In this document: positions 24,769 to 35,961 of the stretch, piece by piece
Layout of the letters: each line of letters starts with the position of its first letter
Position numbering within the stretch: position 1 is the first letter of the stretch
DNA from: Scolanthus callimorphus
Taxonomy: Eukaryota > Cnidaria > Anthozoa > Actiniaria > Edwardsiidae
Length of the DNA stretch: 64,000 nt
Assembly (NCBI GenBank): GCA_033964015.1
Contig: CM066924.1
Location: 24,486,280 to 24,550,279 of the forward strand
Direction: 5' to 3'
Made by a program: the position numbers and the translations under genes
The notes under the pieces: generated by a model
The model's database searches: none
What the model was told of the DNA's origin: nothing
What the model saw: the letters and a program-made list of their open reading frames with translations, nothing else

Positions 24769-24777
24769 CACCTCACG

Positions 24778-25493
24778 AAAATGTGCCCTTGTGCTCTCTC
24801 TCCACCCCTAAACGTTTGACATCTCTGCAAATATTTAGGTTTTGTCTAATACTATAAGTGAAAGGAGATAATTGAATGAAATTTTAGGTAATTATATTTA
24901 GACAGTGCAGGTACTTGAAAGTATTTTTCGAAGTGGTGTACTTAGTTTTATCCTATTGCCAGTCTGCCTGTGCTATTTTAGCTATGTATGGAATATATTT
25001 CATAGGTAGGCAAAGACTAAATATCTATTGGAAACGAATTGTCAATTAGACTGTGTTTTTTCCGCCGCAGTTTTCCGTGCTAGACAGGTGAAATACGTAG
25101 TCATCTGCATTTATAAAATTTTCCATTATAGCCGTATTTTTTAATTTCCCTTAAGAAAAATCGGCCATTCAAAAAGATGTATACAAAGGCGTGATCATTC
25201 GTTATTATTTTCATAAAGGAATCGAAAAAGCAATTTTGTTTATGATATACTAAAATATGATAGCAGAATAGACGATAGGAAATCATTTTTAGGTAAACGT
25301 TGTGTACATTTTTAGACACTCCGCGTTTATTGCTGGACGAATGAAAAAAATTTCCTCTACACTTTTTTAAAACAGATCAATGAAAAATAATTCGATTTCT
25401 TGTGCTTATTTGACATTTACGTTGCATCAGAATAAGATAATTTTAGTCATCATCGAGATCTTCTGGGAGACGCGCCACAACAATCAATTCAAA
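24778..25493. other. Intergenic, no gene seen
   Basis: AT-rich unique sequence between a MITE and the end of the putative secreted-protein frame. Nothing coding or repeated is recognised. Confidence 0.4.
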
Positions 25494-26126
25494 TCAGTTA
25501 TCCCAGCCACATGCCTGGCTTTTCAAAAAAATATGATAAAGCATAAAAAGTCCCATAGCGCACTCGCTTGCGGCTTCTAGAATTTGATCTAATTGTACAG
25601 TTTGTTTGGATTGATGATAAAGAGTTAGGATATGAAATTGTGGTTCATTGGAAAAATATTCTCCTGTGTTGAAACAACTAGAGAAAATAAATCCCATATT
25701 ACTAAAAACCCGTAGACTCGGGCGCTCCATCCTCTCGATATCCCCTTTGATATTTACCTCTAAATAAAAATACGACCAGCTGCCGACGAAAGAATGGCAG
25801 ATTTCTGATTCAGCGTCGCAGTGAGGGCTTTTTGAAGTCGTTTCTATGGTCTTTGTGGTATTATTCTCAGTAATATTTAAAGGAGAGTTTGTAGCCACAG
25901 AAGTGCTGAAAGTCGCAATAGAAGTTGCTCTTGGTATGTCGTCTTTATTTAGGGTACAAGGACTCTGGTCTTTCACAGTTGGAGGAGTAGTGCGTATTGT
26001 TAAAATAGGCGACGCAGAAGCTACATATTCTCCTGTATCGTTCTTCTCTTTCGTTTCTCCTTCGGAAATCACCATCACTATAGCTATAAATGCAGTTAGA
26101 ATAATCCTCTCTCGTAGAAACCGCAT
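25494..26126 (-). CDS. Hypothetical secreted protein or first exon, signal peptide plus Ser/Thr-rich region
   Basis: The open frame begins at 26189, but the ATG at 26126 gives a classical signal peptide (MRFLRERIILTAFIAIVMVI), so that start is preferred: 210 residues. After the signal come about 70 residues rich in Thr, Ser and Pro with N-glycosylation sites (NIT, NNT), as in a mucin-like stalk. A segment with Cys residues follows (HCDAESEICHSF, FSSCFNTGEYF). I do not recognise the C-terminal part. It may be complete, or the last residues may run past a 5' splice site into an intron. Frame length and composition are better than chance for this AT-rich DNA, but support is limited. Confidence 0.4.
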   Translation of the reverse strand: MRFLRERIILTAFIAIVMVISEGETKEKNDTGEYVASASPILTIRTTPPTVKDQSPCTLNKDDIPRATSIATFSTSVATNSPLNITENNTTKTIETTSKSPHCDAESEICHSFVGSWSYFYLEVNIKGDIERMERPSLRVFSNMGFIFSSCFNTGEYFSNEPQFHILTLYHQSKQTVQLDQILEAASECAMGLFMLYHIFLKSQACGWDN

Positions 26127-26189
26127 GGTAGAATCACGCGCAAATGTGCTGGATCTTCGCCATTTCGCTATAATCTCCAGTATGTTCAA

Positions 26190-27086
26190 TGTTTATGAAT
26201 ATCTTAATTGATATCTATGGCGTTTCAACCAAACTTGACCTCCAGCAAGCTGAGCTTTCTGTGCGACCCAGACGAGAGCTAAGTGGCTAATTTTCCAATG
26301 TCGCGGTAGAGAGAGATTCGGAAGGGTTTTTCGGCGTACCTCAAGAATGGATTTGAGCATTTGACACCGACTGGAATGATTCCCACGTTTCCGGCGAATG
26401 GGTGCTTCGCACTTTTCAACGTCTTTCTGGACTATTTTTACTTTGTTTTCTTTCCAACTTCCGCCGATTTCTCGAGGCTACTTGATCGAGACGATCTACA
26501 GCGAGCCACTATCTGGAATATCCGTCTTGAATTGACGTTTAAATAGCACTCACGTGAAAGCTAGCTGAATTGTTCATTTGCTGATAAATAATATATTCAC
26601 ACTGAAATTTCAAAATTCAATATGACCTCTTCTCCATTTGCATGCTATATGACACTCAAATTGCGTTTTCGATTTTCATTCATGCTTGGTAGAATTAAGA
26701 CCTTCAATAAGCATGAATTGAAGTGTTGATCGTCATACAAGCATGGGCAGAATATTATGCACACATCAGCACAGACCTTTAGACCCCAAGTGGCGTGAGT
26801 GCGTCCATGTGCGTCCACTGGCAGTGCGCGCGATTGTACAGTGTTGAAGCTATAAACAAGAGCCATATGTAAGCCATGCATCACTCGGCGGGAGTTTGAT
26901 TCAAAGCGATGTTCGAAGCGGGCCCAATTTTGGCAAATTTCTGCTACTTTGTGGGGCGATGAATCCAAATAGCAATTTCAGTTGAGATCCAGATTTCATC
27001 TATATTTTTTTAAGAATTTTGCGATTAGAAGGTGAAATAAAGTCTCCCGCGCAGCCTGTTCTTTGTGTCAGTCACGCAACGCTTTT
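26190..27086. other. Intergenic, no gene seen
   Basis: No exon, RNA gene or clear transposon end found. The open frame at 26645-26968 (minus) has no recognisable features. Confidence 0.4.
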
Positions 27087-27528
27087 AGTCCAGGAGCCAG
27101 AGCCGAAAAATTGTCCGCCAGCACAACCCACCGTACAGAAAAGGTTTGATGGCTGATTCTTATAGAAGAATACCTGAACTTTACGACTAGGTACTATGTG
27201 GTCCAGAATTGTGGTGCAGACTACCTGTTTAAGGGGTGTGTTTTTTCATGCTATGCTGATGCTTCACTCCGGGTGATTATGAAGCCAATTCACCAAATGT
27301 TAGCGAAATATTAGCCTTAATTGTCGCCAGCCTCGTTTTCACGCCGAGTATGGACTTCAAGTAAAGAAGCCTTCGTAAGATGACGTGTGCACCACATTTC
27401 GTGACCACATAGTACCTAATGTTGAAGACCAGTTATCAGTCTTTGTAAATCCGGGGTCAAACCTTTTCTGTACGGTGGGTTGTGCTAACTCCTTAAATAA
27501 GGCCTTCTGGGGATTTAGCTCCTGGACT
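27087..27528. repeat. Foldback element
   Basis: The left end AGTCCAGGAGC faces the right end GCTCCTGGACT. Inner arms repeat inverted: CCACCGTACAGAAAAGGTTT against AAACCTTTTCTGTACGGTGG, and ACTATGTGGTC against GACCACATAGT. No coding capacity. Confidence 0.65.
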
Positions 27529-27531
27529 ATT

Positions 27532-27690
27532 TCCTCCCCACGAACGGAAGGCTGCTCACATTCGAGCCCCATGGGAAATCCGAACACTTCCCATACTTTT
27601 ACAATGGGAAATTCAGCTTTTCCCATTTCTCGTGGATGGGTTTGCAGAAATTCCCTGTGGGTTGAGTTTAGTGCAAATGTAGAGAAGCCT
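27532..27690. repeat. Dispersed repeat shared with 34201-34540
   Basis: Contains ATGGGAAATCCGAACACTTC, ATGGGAAATTCAGC and GGATGGGTTTGCAGAAATTC, which recur in several copies at 34201-34540 within gene A. Confidence 0.5.
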
Positions 27691-27715
27691 TGACGATACT
27701 AGTATGGGGGTAAAG

Positions 27716-27802
27716 CCCCCCCTCTATCCCTGTTCAAGTCATCGCTCGCAGCGCGTGAGCCCCCCTCGATCCCTGACCAAGCCATCGCTCGCAGCGCGTG
27801 GA
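27716..27802. repeat. Two-copy tandem duplication
   Basis: CCCCCTCTATCCCTGTTCAA followed by GTCATCGCTCGCAGCGCGTG, then a second diverged copy (CCCCCCTCGATCCCTGACCA). It lies just downstream of the GPCR gene. Confidence 0.6.
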
Positions 27803-27924
27803 GTGATCATCATGGTCTGGTCTGGTCCCGTCATCCCGTAACACACAGCACGTGTGGAATTGACGTTTTCTGTGTACACACTATTTAAAATTGAAAACAC
27901 CATATCAAATTTGAGTTTCCATGC

Positions 27925-28914
27925 TCAAAGCCGGTTACTCCTTGTTGCCGCAAGTTCGATGTTCCCGTGTGCACTGGCATCAAAACGTCGCCTATATTTA
28001 CACCACGATTGAATCATTGCTTTCCTAAAATCGGCCATTCTAATGACGTATACAATTGCATTAAAGAACGAATTCGTAAAATATACTAAAGTAAAACATA
28101 GATACATCTGGCCAGATGGAATAAGGATATCAAATACCACTAGAAAAGTGCCAGTAAAAAATGGAAGCCATGCTACCAACGAAGCAACTGTTACAAGCAG
28201 AAGAGTTGATGCCAACCGACTGGCCTGCATTGATCTGGAGGCGTTCTGACGGTCGAAATGTATTTGTTTTTTTCTTTTCTTGTCAACACAAAATATGGTG
28301 ACATAGCTAACTGCACAAACCAATATGCATAGTAAACCGAAGAGATGGGGTATCCAGCTTGGGACATTGTATCCAAATGGAATTTGAAGAGCTTGGACTA
28401 ATGTTATCGACAAGGGCAAGATCCATGCACCAATAATGACGTAAACATAGATCCGGGAACTTGAACAATGATAACGTAATGGCCACACTATGGCGAACAA
28501 GCGCTCAAGGGACATTAAAGCTAAATTCAGACATGAAGACAGACTCAGTGAGACATGAAGAATATGTTCGAGTAGGTTAAACATTAATGTACGGTCCACT
28601 ACACCTACCCAAAGCCCGGCAATGCGTCCAATCGCGTGGATTTCAGTTGGTACCACGATGAGGCCAATCAGCAAGTCCACGATAGATATATTTATGACAA
28701 GATAGAGACTGCGTTTGCGAAGAGACCTTTCCATTGCGAATGTTCCAAGGGTTAAGGCGTTGCTTATGATGATCAGTAAACTGACAATAGTGAACGCTAC
28801 TATCCATGCTACTGTCTCCAGCAAAGTCAGGTGTTTTCCAGTGAAAACTGTCACATCAGTGTAATTAACCATTGCGCCCTGGCTGATCATAAATTCACTG
28901 TAAATTCCTTCCAC
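27925..28914 (-). CDS. Class A (rhodopsin-like) G protein-coupled receptor, single exon, orphan
   Basis: 329 residues, intact, with seven hydrophobic segments. An N-glycosylation site (NYTD) lies in the short N-terminus. TM1 has SNALTLGTF (the GN signature), TM2 has NISIVDLLIGLIVVP (the conserved Asp), TM3 ends LALMSLERLFAIVWPLRY, in which ERL replaces DRY. TM6 has VAWLPFF in place of CWLP. TM7 has NSFFNAIVYVIRMADFR, an NPxxY variant without the proline, followed by helix 8. The usual disulphide Cys at the top of TM3 is not apparent. Intronless receptors of this kind are numerous in cnidarians and many look distantly melanocortin/adenosine-like. The ligand cannot be told. No neighbour suggests a partner. 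Confidence 0.85.
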   Translation of the reverse strand: MEGIYSEFMISQGAMVNYTDVTVFTGKHLTLLETVAWIVAFTIVSLLIIISNALTLGTFAMERSLRKRSLYLVINISIVDLLIGLIVVPTEIHAIGRIAGLWVGVVDRTLMFNLLEHILHVSLSLSSCLNLALMSLERLFAIVWPLRYHCSSSRIYVYVIIGAWILPLSITLVQALQIPFGYNVPSWIPHLFGLLCILVCAVSYVTIFCVDKKRKKQIHFDRQNASRSMQASRLASTLLLVTVASLVAWLPFFTGTFLVVFDILIPSGQMYLCFTLVYFTNSFFNAIVYVIRMADFRKAMIQSWCKYRRRFDASAHGNIELAATRSNRL

Positions 28915-29190
28915 TTTCTAACTTTCTATCTGCAATGACGACGAAGGATGGTCAATTATACTATTCAGTCAAATTCGTCTCATCAGGGTCTATATCCGAC
29001 CTAGAAGAATGATTCTTTGTGCTCAGAAAAAGACTAACCTAACAGAACTGTTTAGCAATTCTGATAGATATATATGCTTCAAGATTATATTTACTCTGGC
29101 TGTTATGAAATGAAAAGTTCCCTTTATGATTGCACGGTGGGATTGTAGTAGTAGGTACTATAAAGCAGAAATGCCGCGACAAAGTTGTGC

Positions 29191-29325
29191 CGCGCCGTGA
29201 CCGTGCCGCGACCGTGCCGTGACCGTGCCGTGACCGTGCCGTGACCGTGCCGTGACCGTGCCGTGACCGTGCCGTGACCGTGCCGCGACCGTGACCGTGA
29301 CCGTGACCGTGACCGTGACCGTGCC
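29191..29325. repeat. Satellite, 11-bp then 6-bp period
   Basis: GTGCCGTGACC repeats about nine times, then collapses into GTGACC repeats. It grew inside a copy of the GTGCCGCGAC dispersed repeat (29165-29410). The unit gives open frames on both strands that are not genes. Confidence 0.85.
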
Positions 29326-29569
29326 GCGACTACGCGATTTCATTGGCGATTTCATTCCATCACAGCAGGCCAGATGCCGTGCCGCGGTACGTTTCACAGT
29401 TATACGAAATCTGCTCTCTATATATTATTCTATGGGATGGCTACTTTTTGTAGCGACCCTACTGGTTGTCCCCACAATCTGCCTTTCATTTAAAGGGTTA
29501 ATTTAGTTAACTTGGTGGGTTTTCATAAACTCGTGAAAGAGTTGGTAGTAAGGTGACTCCGGGTGGACG

Positions 29570-29740
29570 CTAAATAATGAATAAAGAATAACAGGTGCTA
29601 CAAACAAATGAATAAATAATTATTGCGTCGAAAAGGCGAAGAATAATGACTGAATAATGAATAACAGTCGTCATAATAGATATGAATAATGAACCAACAC
29701 CTAAAAAATGAAAAGGAATGATGAATAATTCAATGTTTTC
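29570..29740. repeat. AATGAATA-type low-complexity tract
   Basis: Irregular repeats of GAATAATGA and AATGAATA words over about 170 bp. Noncoding. Confidence 0.6.
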
Positions 29741-30144
29741 CATAAGAAAACATGGGTTTACTAGCGGGAGCACACTCAACACTGATTAGCGCTCGTAGAT
29801 GAGTCACGTTCGAGCCACGTGCCCACGTGGGCCAGGAGCCAATCAGCGACCAGATTTACACCCCGGGATTTCCCATTACGTCACAGGCCTCGCAACGAGC
29901 AACGCTTTTCTTCCAAGTCTTGGTTGAATGAGCTTCCCGTCCTATGTCATTGTATCATTCCTGTGTAACTAAGGTAGTCAGTTGGTTGAAGATTAATAAA
30001 CGGGGAGGGAAAAGTCCGGGCCCCAAGGTTGCACGCAAGCTTCATATATGAACAGACTTGGGACCCTGTCTTCGACCTCTACCACAATTGGCCCAGTTTT
30101 ACTGTGTTTCTTCTTGCACAGCTGTTCTACAAGAGAGTCGCGGA

Positions 30145-30573
30145 CCCGGGGGGGGGGGGGGGGGGGGGGGGGTTCTCCCATGTAAGAGTGATAGGGTGCT
30201 TGTCGGGACATCGGAAAATATACCCTAAAAAATACCAGGACATAAAAATTCCAACCCCTAAAAATACATTATAACAAAATGACCCCTAAAAAATACCAAC
30301 AATAAACCGTTTTTGTTATTGTTTCTCATCTCAAAACAGCTTATTTTAGAGCTATAAATGAACAAGGACCAAGAAAGAAAACGTTTTACCTGGTTTGGGA
30401 CCCTTTCATTCATTTGCGTACCCCTAAAAATTACCATTTATTAGTGAAAGCGACAATTTTTCTGCGATACCCCCTAAAAAATACCTGAGAGTCGATTTTG
30501 ACCCCTAAAAAATACGACGAGCAACCCTATCAGGTCGACATGTGAAGAACCCCCCCCCCCCCCCCACCCGGGG
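30145..30573. mobile_element. Poly-G/poly-C ended foldback element with 7-bp target duplication
   Basis: Ends are CCCGGGG plus a long G run on the left and a long C run plus ACCCGGGG on the right. TCGCGGA is repeated directly outside (30138-30144, 30574-30580). The interior is rich in CCTAAAAAATACC words. The duplication length suggests a hAT-like non-autonomous element. A relative lies at about 47640-48010. Confidence 0.65.
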
Positions 30574-30596
30574 TCGCGGACAGCATCAGTCTCTCT

Positions 30597-31260
30597 CAGT
30601 GAGTTTAAGGCATGGCTCTAACACGAGGGCTGCTTTTTGGTATTTTCGTTATTTTTCAACGAAAATCTTTCAAATTTGGGCCTTCAACTTATTTTTGAAT
30701 TCTGATTACGATAAAGTTGATGTTGCCATGGTAAAGATGTCACGTGACTCACCGTCCGCCATCTTGGATTTAACTTTTAGCGCCCGTGAAGGTATGGAAT
30801 GAAGATAAAAATCAGAAAATTATTTTTAGCATAATCTTTGTAGCATTAATCTTTCTGCAAACCTAATTGGATATCTAGGATAATGTTTTAATAAAGACAG
30901 TTTTTCAAATATTATATATTTCAAAACACGAAAACTTATATATTTTTTTTCACTGAGTTAAAGCTACTTATCCAATTAGCTTCATTTTAAGGTAGTTTCC
31001 CTGTATCTAAATATGTGATTACCTTTCAATTTCACCTTTCCATGGCTGTCCCTCAGAAGGTCTAAGTATAAAATCCAAGATGGCCGCCACTGAGCCACGT
31101 GATTAGCGTTTCCATGGCAACAAAATACATTAAATATAGCTGTTGTTGAAATGATTTTACTGACCAATTTTGATGATGATCCACAGTATAGAACATTAGT
31201 TATGACGAATAATCCCCTTTTTCAGGCAAAACAGTTTAGAGCCATGCCTTAAACGCACTG
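30597..31260. mobile_element. 664-bp foldback/TIR element
   Basis: Left end CAGTGAGTTTAAGGCATGGC, then TCTAA; the right end is its mirror (TTAGAGCCATGCCTTAAACG). A second pair of arms carries GCCATCTTGGATTTAA-type and AAATCCAAGATGGC sequence plus TTGCCATGG/CCATGGCAA. No target duplication is clear. Confidence 0.6.
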
Positions 31261-31986
31261 AGCTCTTTGTCGCTGCCAGAGGGCACCAAAGGCGATCATT
31301 TTTCACAGTTTTTATTTTCACCAGCTGGCGCACGCTTACAAATAGCACGTTGGTTGCCTTTTATTTCACACTATATGCCCAAATTTGGTTCAGTTTTACA
31401 GACAATATTAAAATACAGTTTATATAATTGAAGAGAAGAGCATTATGAATTAACAATAGTTTTTTCGGTTTTCTTTTGCGAACAACAAATGGATAATTTT
31501 GTGGTGATCAGTCTAGTCCCTGCAGACTGACCGGGATTCCTGTAGTGGGAGAGACCCGTGAGGAAGCGCGAGGGCTGGACCAAGCACACCCGCACAAAAC
31601 GTCACACTTCCTATCTCCTATCCACCACAGGGAGCCCTGCAAATGAGCATAGCCTCGAATTTCGTTTGCATGTGAGGCTCAACATCAAGCACCATGCTTT
31701 CCGAACCGTTTCAAAGCCCGCTGAAACACTCTTAAGGTCACTCGGGTGGAGCTAATGAGAAAGAACGTAACACAAAAGTGAAGGGGTTTAAGAGAAAATG
31801 TATGATTTTGTTTTTAAAAAAGTTGGAGGTTTCAGTTCATCCCTGTCCTAGGGTCGGGTGCTGTTTCTTTTGTGGTTGACTATGTTGTTATTGTTTTACT
31901 CCGCTTGCTGCCTGCTTAACGATGCCGCTATTCAAGGCAGCATCCACAGCGTAGGGGTCCTTGTGTTGATTCATCATATGGGTAAC
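31261..31986. other. Intergenic, downstream of channel gene A
   Basis: No gene recognised; includes the presumed 3' UTR of gene A next to 31987. Confidence 0.35.
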
Positions 31987-33324
31987 TTATTTTCCGAAAT
32001 AAAAACCCATGTATGCTACGTAGCTGATGGGAAAAAGGACGCGAGAGAATCTGTCGGCGTAGAAACTGAGGTCCTTCTCAGAACATGTTTCATTCACTTT
32101 GTAAGGTTTTGTAGAGTTGCTCTTTTGTTTTATTCCAGCTGATTCCTGTGTAGCTTGATGTTCTTCGTTCAAGTTTACATCATTTGAATGGAAACCATTA
32201 ACCTGCATTAAAGAAAATGCGTATCAAGTTAGCCCGTTTGCTATTTGTCGCCGGAAATTCACCCATAATTGGTCAATATCGCATCGTCACATGCGTTTAA
32301 AATAGCAGCTAGCCCACGCCAAGAAGATCAAGAAGACACTTTATAAGCTATCAACCCCAATCCAAGAGCCTCTCGATCATGCTCACTGTCGGAGGCTCTG
32401 GACACAGTCGAAACCGGAAGTCCTAGAACTATAAATCTACAATAGAACATTCGGCATAAACTATTTATGGTGACTATCATTGTCGGTAAGTCGAATTTTA
32501 AAATGGCGAGCGTGAATATTGACCAATCAGAATCGGCAGACTGTCTGTTGCTAGAGTCTGCAGAACAAACAAGGGCGGTGCCTCGAATGGGACCCTTGTC
32601 TCGTCGTACCCTAGTCCCGTGTTTACCTTTTTTGAAGCTATTATGGCAAATCGCTACTTTGTTTTATATTCCTTACATGTCTGTTTTGCTTTATTTCGTT
32701 ATAAACCCAATAAAGATGTTTTAAAAACAGGGAGTAGCCCGACAGTACCTCTTTCTCGACTGGCTTTTTCATTTTCTTCTTCCTCCGAACATCCGACCTC
32801 AAGTTGTAAACAAGGACATTCTCGAGCAACGCTAAGAAGATGAAGATAAAGGAGACAAGAATGTACTGATCGGCGGCCTTGATATAATTAACCCTCGGCA
32901 TGGACGAGTTGATGTACTGAGACAGGAACATTGCGGTGAGGAGGGTCGTCATGGACAGTGTCAAACGATCACCGAGAGAATAACGGTCCATCCAGAAAGG
33001 GAGCCACGAAATAATGGAGCAGAGGGTACAAGGAAAGTAGAACTGCATCAGGAAATAGCCAAGTCTTCGCTGAGTGCTGATAATGAGGTACAGTACGATA
33101 TAGGTACCTTTAAACAAAGGAATTAAAAAGCATGTGTCAGCCGCCATTTTCTCGATTGAATTTGGTAAATGTGAGACTTTGTTTCTAGATGTATATTTTT
33201 GTAAGGTTTGCAGCAACCATGTAAGCAATTCAGGCTCGAAATAAGAGAACTGCACCCCTTAGTAATAGGCAGACCTTTGAACCCCTAAGCGCCGATTTTA
33301 ACCTAAAAAGGTTTCGGATGGCCA

Positions 33325-33449
33325 TATACACTGGAACAATTGGACCTCTTCTAGAGGATGGAAATAACCTAGAAATACGTTGGATTTCCATAGTTTTTGT
33401 CCCTTACATAATAATTCCACTCTCTAGAAGAGGTCCAATTTTTCCAGTG
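33325..33449. repeat. Small foldback in gene A intron
   Basis: Arms ACTGGAACAATTGGACCTCT and AGAGGTCCAATTTTTCCAGT face each other around a short spacer. Lies between exons 6 and 7 of gene A. Confidence 0.65.
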
Positions 33450-34200
33450 ATAGATCGAACACCTCCAGGAGACACGGACACTGACCTGAAATGTATGTTT
33501 CACGGTTTTTTCGATATTCTAACGATTTTATAATCAAAAGCTGCCATGTTCCTGTTGAGGAATGAGCTGTTTCTCCAGTGTAGATCCATCTTTTCTTCAT
33601 CGTTCAAACTGAAGATTCAACAAATAAAAATCGCTCTTAATGTTTTCTCCATCGTAATGATAAAACTCATTTTTATGCTCATATTTACAGACATATGACA
33701 ATTTAGTTTTACTTCAACCTTTTCTCGACTGTTAATGAAAATAAAATGTAAGTAAATGTGAAATCGTAATAAAATGATGTGGTAGTGGCCAACTCGAAAG
33801 AATTATGTCCTTTGGCCACTCCTTTTTGTGCCCTTGTAGTGTTCTCGACTTACAGCTGGCAATTTTGAACACCAAGTCTTGCTTGTCCATTGGGTAGTTA
33901 ACAAAATTCATGTGCGTGGCTAATACAAGGACTGCCCTGCAAAACAAGAATAGAACTAACTTGTATATAAAATCTCTTGCCATAAATACACCTTTTTCCA
34001 AATGGCGATCTTTTGCTCCATGGTCCCTTGTTGCCTCGCTCTCATGAAATTATCTTTTGTCTTTGAGCTTGAGTGAATATAAAACAAAAGAATAATTTCA
34101 TGGGAACGAGGCATCAAGGGCCAGTCAGCCATTTTGGAAAAAGGTGTATGTTCGGCCTACTGTTGGACCAAAACTCGGTGCCTATTCTTGCCTGTCCTCG

Positions 34201-34540
34201 CCACTTCCGGCATACCCAGGGAATCTCTGCAGAAACCCATCCATGGGAAACGCTGAATTTTTCACGGTAGAAGAGTGAGAAATGTTCGGAATTCCCATGG
34301 ATAGCCATGGGAAATCCGAACACTTCCCATTCTTCTACCGTGGGAAATTCAGCGTTTCCCATGAATGGGTTTCTGCAGAAATTCCCTGTGACCTCCAACA
34401 CAATGGGAAACGCGGAATTTTCCAAGGCAAACCCATGAGAAGTGTTCGGAATTCACATGGATAGCTATGAGAAATCCCATTCTTCTACCGTGGGAAATTC
34501 AGCGTTTCCCATGGATGGGTTTCTGCCAACACAACGTTTA
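34201..34540. repeat. Clustered inverted and direct repeats
   Basis: Several copies of CATGGGAAACGCTGAATTT / AAATTCAGCGTTTCCCATG, of TTCTACCGTGGG and of GTTCGGAATTC are arranged as inverted and direct repeats. Related to 27532-27690. In the exon 4 to exon 5 intron of gene A. Confidence 0.65.
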
Positions 34541-34987
34541 GGCTGATCTCGCCTCTTCTCTTTCACACAATACTGTCACAATCTTCTATTCTCGCGTAGT
34601 TTTGTCTTTACTTTCCCTTTTTGTTGGCCGAAATTTTCTTTTCTCGCCTCTTCTTGTTTTCCCGCCCGTTCTCGTCACGGCATTTTCATGTCTTTTCTCT
34701 TGCAACAGTAGCCTCGTTCCGAGGCCACTCGACGGGCCTAAGATCGGTTGTCATATTGGAAAGCATGATGAAATGCAGATATTTTTATCACTAATTGTTT
34801 TCTTGGTATTGAAACGCCATTGGATTCTTGATGAAATGGCGCTATCAAAATTTATATTATTATTATTAAAGCATCACGGAGCTGACAAAAAAGGTGTAGC
34901 GACGAGGGTTATTACAGCAGAGGAATAGTGCCTCGTTTTCTTAATCCATTCTCAGTGTCTGAAATCTAGGCGAGTTTTCGTCCTTAA

Positions 34988-35285
34988 GGCCAGTTTACAC
35001 TTGCAAGTTTTGCTGCAATTTTTATCGAGGCGATTTTTCTCGCACGTACGCGTCAACAAAATCACTAATGTAAACCCAAGTGCAACTCGACCGACCGCAA
35101 TTTTGTCGCGTGATGTCGCGGAGATTTCAAACATGTCCGAAACTCATTGCAAATTGATGTGATTTGAAGAAAGAGAGCACAGAAATCGCACACGATTTGC
35201 ATCTGGTTTAGAGAGTTGGAATTGCAACTCGCGCCTGAAAAATCGCCGCGACATATGCAACAAAAATCGCAAGTGTGAACCGGCC
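34988..35285. mobile_element. MITE with TTAA target site (piggyBac-like)
   Basis: Ends GGCCAGTTTACACTTGCAAG and its mirror (CGCAAGTGTGAACCGGCC), flanked on both sides by TTAA (34984-34987, 35286-35289). 298 bp, noncoding. TTAA duplications are the hallmark of piggyBac-type transposases. It lies within about 100 bp of gene A exon 4. Confidence 0.68.
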
Positions 35286-35736
35286 TTAATGCTCCCAATC
35301 CAAACATATAGTTTATGATACGGAAACGTCCCGGGACACCTTACAAGGGTTGGCGATACATTAATAAACAGAGTTACCTATAGGAGTAGTAAATAGCACC
35401 ATGACCGTATATGCTAATGGACTTGGTATCTCCTTCCACGTTCTCTTGCCTGGCGTTCTCGATGTAGGTATCTGGTAACCATATCTTGTTCGCGTTCTGT
35501 CCTTGTAACATGATAGAGACATTTTTTGTGCCGAAGTTGAGCCTCGGATCATGCCAGTAGTGTCTCACGTAAATATCTGCCTGGAATTCCTAATATAGAA
35601 CACCTTGTTGAGTGAAAAAGTCAACCTTTTAATTTGATCCTTATCAAGAATGTGCTGCGCTTTTTTACGAATCCACGAGGGATACCTGTGGTCGTCTCAG
35701 GGTCTTCTTCGGCCGAATAACATAAATTGTGACTGG

Positions 35737-35758
35737 GGGGGGGGGGGGGGGGGGGGGG
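35737..35758. repeat. Poly-G tract
   Basis: An uninterrupted run of about 22 G, in the exon 3 to exon 4 intron of gene A. Confidence 0.9.
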
Positions 35759-35961
35759 AGCAGCGTTTCTCTTGTACTGAGAGAGACAGACTGTCGCGTA
35801 TCTGCAAGTTGTGGTGCTTTTTTTTCGCTATGATACGAGTTGTCCCAGTCGTATCGAATGAGGGTCGACTATGCTCTTCCGAGTCCATGAAAGAAAATTC
35901 ATATTAAGCGCTATGCGCTTTGTCAGCTATCTATTGATTCATATGAAACTCGAACATGTAG

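Noticed and set aside
29158..29397. Thr/Val and Arg/His repeat protein
   Set aside because: Translation of the GTGACC satellite.
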